From: Victivallales bacterium
Lineage (GTDB): Bacteria > Verrucomicrobiota > Lentisphaeria > Oligosphaerales > Oligosphaeraceae
Assembly: GCA_017431185.1 (NCBI GenBank)
Contig: JAFRLP010000521.1
Location: 1-8,973 of the forward strand
Direction: 5' to 3'
Length of the DNA stretch: 8,973 nt
Positions within the stretch are counted from its first letter, which is position 1, and the number at the start of each line of letters is the position of its first letter. A program made the position numbers and the translations under genes. Positions 1 through 6,430 of the stretch are shown here, in pieces. Below the pieces are notes generated by a model. The model was given only the letters and a program-made list of their open reading frames with translations. It did no database searches and was not told the DNA's origin.

Positions 1-846
1 CAATTCCTGGTGGAGTCCTACCGCCTACTGGGGAAGGCGGCGGACACGGTGGCGTCCGAGCCGCAGAAACTGCGCCGCGTACACGATGAGATGCTTCCGC
101 TGCTCTGGCTGGTCTTGCAGCGGCACTGGCTTTACGAAAAGGCCTTTGAAGAGGCGGGAGTCCCCCTGAAACGTCTCCACGAGGAATGCCGTGCGTATAG
201 CCTGGCGCATCTGGAACGCTTTCATGGCTCGAAACTGGATGTCGCCACGCCATACGCCAAGACCCGCAAGGACTGCCTGGCGGAGTTGGACGCGCTTGGC
301 GGATGCTCCCTGGAGCCTCCCGCAAAGTTCAGCCGCGTGCCGGAAGAGCAGCTTCGCGTGATGCCGCCCACGCTGTTCATCCAGAAGCCGGACTTCTACG
401 GAACAATCGTCAAGGATGAGGAGGCAACGACGGGAGAGGCGCTTTGCAGCCAATATCCAGACCCTGGCTATCATGGCGAGGGGACGATTCGGAAAGACCC
501 CAAAGGACGCTGGGCATTCCATGCGACGGAATTCGGCTATGGAGACCGCCCGACAGTTATTCTGAAGAACCTTCCCAAGGACGAGAAATACCATTGGTAC
601 AAACTGCCAAATGTGACGCTCACTGCCGAAGGGGCGTTCTGGGGACACTTCTGGTACATCCACATGCCGTTCGCCTCCGCCTACCGTGTGGATGACGGCG
701 TCTCCGACGCCAATCGATGGGATGTCTGGTTCCGCGCGAAGTTCACCGGCCCGGCATACGCGCCAAACTCGCAGCAAAAGAACGCCGTCTGGTGCGACCT
801 AGTGGTGCTGGTCAAGCCGGAGGCGGAGCAGTTCGTCGGAGAATAA
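1..846 (+). CDS. C-terminal part of a probable DUF4838-type glycan-active protein (5' end outside window)
   Basis: The reading frame is open from base 1 (Q-F-L-V-E-S-Y...), so the gene starts upstream. The GTG at 10 is simply an internal valine codon. The visible 281 residues fall into two parts. Residues about 1-85 are helical, with the pattern LLGKAADTVASEP then LRRVHDEMLPLLWLVLQRHW. This resembles the helical tail after the TIM barrel in DUF4838 proteins, where a line such as 'RVrraelpLly' is common. Residues about 115-278 look like a beta-sandwich rich in aromatics, with FWGHFWYIHM, RWDVWFRAKFTGPAY and a closing NAVWCDLVVLVKP. This recalls the C-terminal domains found on such proteins in Lentisphaerota-like genomes. 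The family assignment is from memory of sequence patterns. The catalytic domain is not in the window, so no substrate can be given. The gene ends with TAA and is followed by the regulator gene after 103 bases on the same strand. Confidence 0.6.
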   Translation, partial: QFLVESYRLLGKAADTVASEPQKLRRVHDEMLPLLWLVLQRHWLYEKAFEEAGVPLKRLHEECRAYSLAHLERFHGSKLDVATPYAKTRKDCLAELDALGGCSLEPPAKFSRVPEEQLRVMPPTLFIQKPDFYGTIVKDEEATTGEALCSQYPDPGYHGEGTIRKDPKGRWAFHATEFGYGDRPTVILKNLPKDEKYHWYKLPNVTLTAEGAFWGHFWYIHMPFASAYRVDDGVSDANRWDVWFRAKFTGPAYAPNSQQKNAVWCDLVVLVKPEAEQFVGE

Positions 847-883
847 TCTCGGCTGTGATTTTCGTGATTTCAGGAAAACCACC

Positions 884-911
884 TTGAAACCACCTGTCAA
901 TGATGTATTGT
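884..911 (+). promoter_or_regulatory. Possible promoter of the GntR/LacI regulator gene
   Basis: A TTGAAA (-35-like, 884-889) stands 16 bases before TATTGT (906-911), which matches four of six bases of a sigma-70 -10 box. This is the best-placed candidate upstream of the ATG at 950. Its -10 lies inside the palindrome at 904-917, which would suit repression by a bound dimer. The match is weak and the call is tentative. Confidence 0.3.
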
Positions 912-934
912 AATACAGAGATTGGAATTGACAG
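894..934. promoter_or_regulatory. Nested inverted repeats, candidate operator upstream of the regulator gene
   Basis: Two perfect inverted repeats are nested here. The outer one has 8-base arms CTGTCAAT (894-901) and ATTGACAG (927-934). The inner one is TGTATT-GT-AATACA (904-917), with 6-base arms and a 2-base centre. Their centres differ by 3.5 bases (914 against 910.5), so they are not a single dyad. The site lies 16-56 bases before the start codon of a GntR/LacI chimeric regulator. Regulators of that architecture, such as Bacillus AraR, bind palindromes with TGTA...TACA ends. An autoregulatory operator is therefore the natural inference, but binding is not shown by the sequence. Confidence 0.5.
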
Positions 935-949
935 AGCCATGGAAATATC

Positions 950-2065
950 ATGAGTAACAGGAGTTCATCGCCGTCACTGGGCGTCCAGGCGGAACTGGTC
1001 CGCAACCATCTTTTGGATTACATGCGGAAGCACACCCTGCGACCAGGAGACCGTCTGCCGACCCAGAAGGAACTGCGGACGGAACTGGGAGTCGGCAACA
1101 AGACCATCCAGCGCGCCATTGACTCCCTGGTGACGGAGGGAATTGCCGAGGGGCGCGGGAAGACGGGCTTCTTTCTGAAAGACGTGCTCCAGGGCGAGAC
1201 GACACGCCGCCGCCGTGTCGGCCTCGTGTACACGCGCCTTCCCAAAAGCCCTTTTTACACCGCACTCCTTTTTTGCCTGGAGATGGCGTTCCATGACCGG
1301 AATTGCGAGCTTCGGAACTTCATGCGCAAGCCAATGCCGTTGACTCTGCGCAATGCCTTCAGTTATTTTCCTGGCCTGCGCGAGGCGATTGAGCGGCATG
1401 AGACGGACCTTCTCTTCTCGATGTCCCGGTTTCCCCAGGATATGCTGGAATTGTGCGCAAAGCACCATCTGCCTGTATGCCACTTCGGCAGTCAACCTGG
1501 CTATCCGAACAGGATTGCCATCGTGCCTCTTTTCGAGCAGGCAATGACTGTTTTCGCGGAGCGTGGCCTGAAGCGCCCCGCAATCATCTGCAGCACTTCA
1601 AATCAACATCAACAGAGTCTTCCGTTGCTGGAGAAGGCGCTGCGGCCCTTTCATGGAGAGCGCTGGCAGGATTACAGCTGGTGCTGCGGCACCGACGATT
1701 TTTCCATGGAATATGGTCCGACCCTTTGGGCCAGGTGGCAGCACGTGGCGGATCGCCATCTGGGGCTTCCTGCCGAGCGTCGCCCCGATGCGCTATTCAT
1801 CCCCGATGACTTCATCGCCTGCTATTTCATGATGGCATTGCAGGTGCGCGGAATCACGCCGCCGCCCATCATTTGCATTCGCAGTCAGCAGATTCCGATT
1901 GGGTTTCCCGGCTGCCTGGCAGGGTGGTTTGAAATCGACATCGAGCAACTTGCTGACATGGCGGTGGAACTCGCCTTGGCGCAAATGGAGCCGTCCGCGC
2001 AGCCCCGCACGGAACCGGTATTCTATACGCCCCCCTTCATAGACACCCGAGTCTTCCACGATTGA
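950..2065 (+). CDS. GntR-type winged-helix regulator with LacI-like sugar-binding domain
   Basis: This 371-residue protein is a DNA-binding transcription regulator, probably sensing a sugar. Residues about 12-77 are a GntR-family winged helix: LLDYMRKHTLRPGDRLPTQ leads into ELRTELGVGNKTIQRAIDSL, then the wing EGIAEGRGKTGFFL. From about residue 87 (RRVGLVYTRLPKS) to the end the pattern fits a periplasmic-binding-protein-like sensor of the LacI/GalR type, with an alternating strand-helix layout and the motif RPDALFIPDDFIACYFMMAL (279-298). This GntR-head, LacI-body architecture is the one of Bacillus AraR. The start ATG at 950 is preceded by GGAAA (941-945), a modest ribosome binding site. A nested palindrome just upstream suggests autoregulation. 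The neighbours are carbohydrate-active enzymes, so control of glycan use is likely. The effector sugar cannot be read from the sequence. Confidence 0.88.
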   Translation: MSNRSSSPSLGVQAELVRNHLLDYMRKHTLRPGDRLPTQKELRTELGVGNKTIQRAIDSLVTEGIAEGRGKTGFFLKDVLQGETTRRRRVGLVYTRLPKSPFYTALLFCLEMAFHDRNCELRNFMRKPMPLTLRNAFSYFPGLREAIERHETDLLFSMSRFPQDMLELCAKHHLPVCHFGSQPGYPNRIAIVPLFEQAMTVFAERGLKRPAIICSTSNQHQQSLPLLEKALRPFHGERWQDYSWCCGTDDFSMEYGPTLWARWQHVADRHLGLPAERRPDALFIPDDFIACYFMMALQVRGITPPPIICIRSQQIPIGFPGCLAGWFEIDIEQLADMAVELALAQMEPSAQPRTEPVFYTPPFIDTRVFHD

Positions 2066-2116
2066 CAGTCACCTTTCAGCAGTCTTGTGGGTACTGAATG
2101 GTTACGGCAAAAGGCC

Positions 2117-4063
2117 CTATTTGATGACGTCGCCCGCGGCGTTCACGCCCGAGAAGAGCCACTTGCCGTTCTCCAGTTTGGTCAGGCCATACTGGGAGGC
2201 CAGACTCTCGCTGCCTGGGAAGGTGATTTCCGCAACTCCCTCGCCCTTGCCGGCGTTGGCGATGAGCAGAGCCAGCCGACCGTCATTGGCACGGAATGCC
2301 TGCGCCCTGACCTCTCCCTTGTGCGCCTTCAGTTCGAAGGTCGGATGCTCCTGGTCGGAAAGCAGATATGGCTCCAAATCACGCAGCATCTGCGCAATCC
2401 GGCACACCATCCTCCAGCGCTCCAGGTACCCATCGTGGTCAACGCCCTCGCGCAGCCACTGGCGGGAGTAGAACTTGTACCACTTGACGCCCGAGAGCGC
2501 GCACAGAATCACGCTGGCGCGAATCTGCTCCTCCTTCGGGAAATAGTACGGGCAGGTCTTCTGGTAGTTGTTCCAGTTGAAAATCTGCGGTACGCACCCG
2601 CAGGCGATGTGCCCGTCAAAACTGAAGGTCTTGTGCATGGCGTCCATCGCCTTGGCGACAATCTCCAGCGTGGAGTTCTCGTCGTAGATGGGGTAGTTGT
2701 CCATGCAGAAGAGGTCGGCGCCGCCGATGCACTCGCCGTACTGCTCGACCTTGTACTGGAACTGGAGGGTGGGATGCCAGGGGTCGCGTTTCGCGATGTG
2801 GGCGCGGATGGCCTTTTCGGTGGCGGAGACGTCCGTCTCGTCGTTCCTCGTCCAGAAGAGCAAAGCGGGATGTCCCGAATAGGTGTCAATCAGGAAATCC
2901 AGGACCGGCATGGCGCCGTAGGCGTCCAGCATCTTCGATTTCTCATGCAGCGGACGTGTCTGGATAATCACCGTCTTGCCGGCGGCATGAACCCTGTCCA
3001 TCAATTTCAGGGCGTTATCGACCTCCCGCCGCGTGATTTCGCCCCAGCGGATTTTGGGTTCGCCCTCGAAGCGCGCCCACCAGAGGCCACGATGGCTCCA
3101 GGTGGTGAACGGGCTGTCCAGGAAGAGCTGGAAGTCCTCGTTCGTTATCACATAGCCAATCTGGTCGCAGGTGGGCGTGAACTGGTTGTCGATGATTGCC
3201 ACGGGCAGAAACGGCTTGCCATTGCGGACAACGCGCCCGCGCTCGTCAATCCAAATGGCATAGGGAGGCATCTCGGCCCCCGCCGTCATCTCGATGACTT
3301 TGGTGAAGTCACCGTATTTCAGGGTCAAGGTGCTCTCTCCCTTCGCCAGTTCCACCTCGATGACGAAACGGTCAGGCGTGAAGGGAATCTCCCTGGTCAA
3401 TTGGGTCGCGCCCGTGAATTCCGCCGTGATGCTGGCTGGCGGATTCTCCATGACACCAATCACCGCATGGGTGAAAATCAGGCGGTTGTGGCCACTCCGC
3501 AAGGCATGGCGCTGGACGGGATAGAGCAAATCGACGTTCCAGATGGGCTTGAGCTCGCGGATGACGGGGCGACAGAACACCGCGTACCCCGTCTGGTTTT
3601 CAGGCTGCGGGAAGGGCATCCCCAGGAAAAATCCCACAAACGCCTCATCAAATTCCTTCGGGGTCGTGACCTCGTAACGGTAGGTCGTCCAGCCAGAGGT
3701 TCCGAAATGCGAACGGCGCATGAACGCGCCAGCCCACTCTCCGTTCTTCTGAAACTCCAGGCGGATGGCCGCGCCCAACTTCAGCCGGCTGACATCCTTG
3801 CTCATCACCCGATAGGTGACCTCGTACCGCGTGTCCGGCTTCATCGGCGCCGTGATCTTCTCCATCTTGAAGTCAAACACCTTCGGGTCGTGGCGCTCGA
3901 CCACCAGCCCCGGCCCCCCGTTCTCACCGATGTTCGCCCCGAAATGACGCTCCGCCGTGGTTGACCAACTGCGGAACGTCGGGTCTGGAAACAGGTTCTC
4001 CTCGTCCGCGCAATATCCCGCCAGGGACAGCAGCAAAACCCAAATGAAGACCGTTTTTCTCAT
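2117..4063 (-). CDS. Secreted TIM-barrel glycosidase candidate (clan GH-A-like) with N-terminal beta domain
   Basis: The protein has 648 residues. I chose the ATG at 4063 over the longer open frame because it gives a clean signal peptide (MRKTVFIWVLLLSLAGYCA, cleavage near residue 19) and is preceded by AGGAG (4074-4078). LAGYC is not a good lipobox, so a soluble exported protein is more likely than a lipoprotein. Residues about 22-170 look like a carbohydrate-binding jelly-roll (start NLFPDPTFRSW). Residues 175-262 form a further beta domain. A TIM-barrel-like part spans about 268-565. Its motif HPALLFWTRNDE (398-409) matches the end of barrel strand 4 in clan GH-A enzymes, where the last Glu (E409) is the usual acid/base. 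DNYPIY (455-460) and PKEEQIRASVILCALSGVKWYKFYS (as 509-533) also recall that clan. A clear nucleophile Glu was not found. Six cysteines at 444-521 could form disulfides. Residues 570-648 are a C-terminal beta domain. The substrate is unknown. The gene faces the regulator gene 51 bases away and diverges from the next glycosidase. Confidence 0.72.
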   Translation of the reverse strand: MRKTVFIWVLLLSLAGYCADEENLFPDPTFRSWSTTAERHFGANIGENGGPGLVVERHDPKVFDFKMEKITAPMKPDTRYEVTYRVMSKDVSRLKLGAAIRLEFQKNGEWAGAFMRRSHFGTSGWTTYRYEVTTPKEFDEAFVGFFLGMPFPQPENQTGYAVFCRPVIRELKPIWNVDLLYPVQRHALRSGHNRLIFTHAVIGVMENPPASITAEFTGATQLTREIPFTPDRFVIEVELAKGESTLTLKYGDFTKVIEMTAGAEMPPYAIWIDERGRVVRNGKPFLPVAIIDNQFTPTCDQIGYVITNEDFQLFLDSPFTTWSHRGLWWARFEGEPKIRWGEITRREVDNALKLMDRVHAAGKTVIIQTRPLHEKSKMLDAYGAMPVLDFLIDTYSGHPALLFWTRNDETDVSATEKAIRAHIAKRDPWHPTLQFQYKVEQYGECIGGADLFCMDNYPIYDENSTLEIVAKAMDAMHKTFSFDGHIACGCVPQIFNWNNYQKTCPYYFPKEEQIRASVILCALSGVKWYKFYSRQWLREGVDHDGYLERWRMVCRIAQMLRDLEPYLLSDQEHPTFELKAHKGEVRAQAFRANDGRLALLIANAGKGEGVAEITFPGSESLASQYGLTKLENGKWLFSGVNAAGDVIK

Positions 4064-4073
4064 GGTGATGTTT

Positions 4074-4078
4074 CTCCT
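4074..4078 (-). promoter_or_regulatory. Ribosome binding site that fixes the start of the secreted glycosidase
   Basis: On the minus strand AGGAG lies 10 bases before the ATG at 4063. The longer open frame back to 4222 has no such site and would place 53 low-complexity residues before the signal peptide. Confidence 0.75.
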
Positions 4079-4108
4079 GCGTTGATGACAACGAAACACA
4101 ATGCACGA

Positions 4109-4138
4109 TTGTTGGAATTTCCGATTTTGTAGTATAAT
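4109..4138 (+). promoter_or_regulatory. Divergent promoter for the plus-strand glycosidase gene
   Basis: A perfect TATAAT -10 box stands at 4133-4138 on the plus strand. A -35 candidate is TTGTTG (4109-4114, 18-base spacing) or TTGGAA (4112-4117, 15-base spacing); neither is strong. Transcription would start near 4145, leaving a leader of about 140 bases before the ATG at 4288. A weaker alternative nearer the gene is TTGCAA (4217-4222) with TACAGT (4239-4244). Confidence 0.5.
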
Positions 4139-4145
4139 ATCACAA
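4127..4145. promoter_or_regulatory. Imperfect palindrome centred on the shared -10 region
   Basis: The 19 bases TTGTAGTATAATATCACAA pair in seven of nine positions around base 4136: TTGT with ACAA outside, TAT with ATA inside, and two mismatched pairs between. It resembles the TGTA...TACA-type palindrome before the regulator gene, though the spacing differs. It could be a regulator site, or the symmetry could simply reflect the two overlapping promoters. Confidence 0.35.
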
Positions 4146-4161
4146 TAAAACCGGTTGTCAA
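4134..4161 (-). promoter_or_regulatory. Sigma-70-type promoter for the secreted glycosidase
   Basis: Read on the minus strand, a perfect TTGACA (4161-4156) is followed after 16 bases by TATTAT (4139-4134), five of six matches to a -10 box. Transcription would start near 4127, giving a leader of about 65 bases before the ATG at 4063. This is the best promoter match in the window. Its -10 shares five bases with the plus-strand -10 at 4133-4138. Confidence 0.7.
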
Positions 4162-4277
4162 ATCGAAACATGAAAAAAACTGGGCGATTGTCCAAAGGAA
4201 AAAACGGCCAGGCATATTGCAAAGTGGCATCCAGGAATTACAGTATTGGGCAATTGTTTTTCCGTGCCTTCCCAAGC

Positions 4278-4282
4278 AGGAG
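4278..4282 (+). promoter_or_regulatory. Ribosome binding site that fixes the start of the cytoplasmic glycosidase
   Basis: AGGAG lies 5 bases before the ATG at 4288. The alternative upstream start, TTG at 4246, has no comparable site, so the ATG is preferred. Confidence 0.75.
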
Positions 4283-4287
4283 CGAAC

Positions 4288-6419
4288 ATGGTCACCTACA
4301 CCAAGAAAGAATCCAACTACGATTTCGTCGAACGCCATTTTCAGGTGTTCACCCCGCATCGCCGCAACCTGGAGCGCCAGCCATCCAAAGACGAACTGCT
4401 CATTGACGAGGGCTGGCGCATAGCCCTCCCGAGGGAACACAGCGACTTGCAGGAACGCGCCGCCGCCGATTTGCAGACCTACCTGCGGGTCAGCCAGGAC
4501 CTGTCCATCACCTTGCAGACCGTGGACGCCACCACCGCCCAGCCACGCACGATTCTCTTCCTGGCGAACCAGGACAAGCACGGCTTCACCATCGAGGTCG
4601 CCCGCGACTCCGTGACCGTCACCCCCGGCAGCATGGACCACCTGTTCGCCGCAGTCCGCATCGAGGATGTGATGAACTTCGCGGAGGCCCCCATCCTCCC
4701 CCTGGGCAAGGATGTCCGCTCCCGCCTCATCGAGGTCAAGGAGGTCCACTCCGCCTGCGCGGATGACGAATATCCAGAGGAGGAACTCAACGCCATGGCG
4801 CACGCCGGCTACAACTGCATCGTCGAGTTCATGACGGCGCCCGACCGCAACCGCCACGGCTACTGCGATTTGCCCGGCCTCATCAAGCGCGCCGCCAAAT
4901 ACGGCATACTGGTCACCGCCTACAACTACATGAAATGCTGGAAGCACCCCGACGAGCCAGGCGCGCAAGAGGCCTTCGACGCCGTGTTCGGCGAGTTCGC
5001 CCGCCGCAACCCCGGCCTGCACCGCATCAAACTCTGCGGCGAGTCCCTCGAATTCCCCTCCAGGGACCCGCACACCACGGGCAAACTCAATCGTGACTCC
5101 AAGACGGACGGCATACCCGACCCCCGCCCCTCCCCCGGCTGGTATCCGTGCAGCGACTATCCAGCCTATCTGGCACGCATCGAGAAGGCCGTCCACAAAT
5201 ACGACCCCGATGTGGACGTGGTGATGAGCACCTACAACTGGGGCTACCTGCCGGCGGAGGAACGGCGCGACTTCGTGTTCAACCTGCCCAAGGGAATCAG
5301 CCTCGAGCTGGTCTATGACATCTTCGGCAAGCGCAGCCTCGGCGACCTGAAAGTCCCCATCATGGACTACTCCTACGCACTGGATGACGCCAGCCAGTTC
5401 TTCATGACGGAGGGAGCCAACGCCAAGGCGGCAGGGCGCCCCGCCAAATACGCCAACGTCAACACCACGGGCAACTCCTGGGACATCGGCTGCGTGCCCT
5501 ACATCCCCGTGCCCTATCGCCTGATTCAGCGGTTCAACCGCCTGGAATGGGCGAGAAAGGAATGGGGGCTCAACGAGCACTACTGCTGCCACACCAGGGC
5601 TGGAGCGACTCCTTCTGCGTTGACCTCTCCAAGGGACTGGAATGGAGCCCGCGCCTGGAGACCGCCGAAGAGCAGGAGGCCCTCCTGCGCAGGGTCGCCG
5701 TCCGCGACTATGGCAAATCGGCGGCGGACGCGGTGATGAAGGCCTGGCGGGCGTGGTCATCCTCGATGAGCCACTATGTCGGCAGCAACGAAGACCAGTA
5801 CGGTCCCTGGCGAGTCGGCGCGGCCTATCCGTTCATCTTCCAGCCAGACATCTCGCGTACTTTCACCCGCCAGGAAATCGACTTCCCGACGGCGGAGCGC
5901 GCCCACAACGGCTTCCACATCATCAAGACCTTCTACCATCCCTACGAGAACACCGAGCAGTCGCCAGGCTTCCTACGCTTCCCACGCGAAATCGAGGAGC
6001 TGAAGAAGATGCGCGAGCAGTGGAACAGCGGTCTGGCCGCCCTGGAAAACTGCGACAACTCGACAGCCAAAGACTTCCAGAAGGATGCCTTCGAGCGTCT
6101 CTACGCGCTGGGGCACTTCATCCGCAACGCCATCAACACCACCATCAACATCAAGAACTGGTGGCTGCTGAACATGAAGCTGCAGACCAGCGCCAGCAGG
6201 GAGGAGGCACTCGCCGTGCTCGACCGGCTGGAAGAACTCGCCCGCCAGGAAATCGCCAACGCCGAGGACACGATTCCCGATGCGGAGCGCGACTCCCGCA
6301 TCGGCTGGGAACCCTCCATGGAGTACGTGGCCGACCGCTGGCACCTCGAATGGAAAATCCGCCAGATGCAAAGCTGCCTCCGCGAAATCGAAATCTACCG
6401 CGGCATCGTGAAACTGTGA
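4288..6419 (+). pseudogene. Cytoplasmic glycoside-hydrolase-like protein (GH20/GH67-N-like plus TIM barrel), broken by a -1 frameshift
   Basis: If repaired, the gene encodes about 710 residues with no signal peptide. Residues 40-140 resemble the beta-N-acetylhexosaminidase/alpha-glucuronidase N-terminal fold: ERAAADLQTYL, then FTIEVARDSVTVTPGSMDHL, then AAVRIEDVMN. A TIM-barrel-like part follows from about 146 (RLIEVKEVHS, EELNAMAHAGYNCIVEF, LIKRAAKYGILVTAYNY, LHRIKLCGES, DVVMSTYNWGY). E252 in CGES and E430 in NEH are candidate catalytic residues. The C-terminal 275 residues are helical. The first frame reads well to H435 (5590-5592) and then turns into Arg/Pro/Ser-rich nonsense, ending with TGA at 5734-5736. 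The good sequence resumes in the -1 frame with HQGWSDSFCVDLSKGLEWSP. The junction resembles the EHH..GW.PS motif I recall from DUF4838-like proteins. One extra C at 5592 would restore CAC-CAC-CAG. No slippery heptamer is present, so programmed shifting is unlikely. Real mutation or sequencing error remain possible. The substrate is unknown. Confidence 0.65.
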
Positions 6420-6430
6420 TTTCCCAGCAT

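Noticed and set aside
928..933. TTGACA at 928-933 as a -35 box for the regulator gene.
   Set aside because: The matching -10 would fall inside the coding sequence after ATG 950. The hexamer is better explained as one arm of the outer inverted repeat.
2066..2116. A terminator between the convergent regulator and secreted glycosidase genes.
   Set aside because: Only 4-base complementary stretches and a CAGTC direct repeat are visible, without a stable stem or T-run on either strand.
2087..3964. A 625-codon open frame on the plus strand opposite the secreted glycosidase gene.
   Set aside because: It is the antisense of a gene with a signal peptide, RBS and recognisable motifs. Its composition is Leu/Val/Arg/Gly-rich without domain patterns, and its length is explained by GC-rich codon use on the other strand.
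4170..4406. An open frame from ATG 4170 (MKKTGRLSKG...) in the leader of the glycosidase gene.
   Set aside because: It has no ribosome binding site, overlaps the real start at 4288 in another frame, and turns into Arg/Pro/Ser-rich sequence there. A regulatory leader peptide cannot be excluded, but nothing supports it.
5561..5570. The run of five G at 5564-5568 as the site of the frameshift.
   Set aside because: The first frame still reads the family-like NEHY after the run, whereas the other frame there gives AQRALLLP, so the shift lies downstream near 5590-5597.
4060..5760. A 566-codon open frame on the minus strand opposite the cytoplasmic glycosidase gene.
   Set aside because: The product is Gly/Val/Ala/His-rich with no family motif, and it runs through the divergent promoter region. 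It is a shadow of the plus-strand gene.
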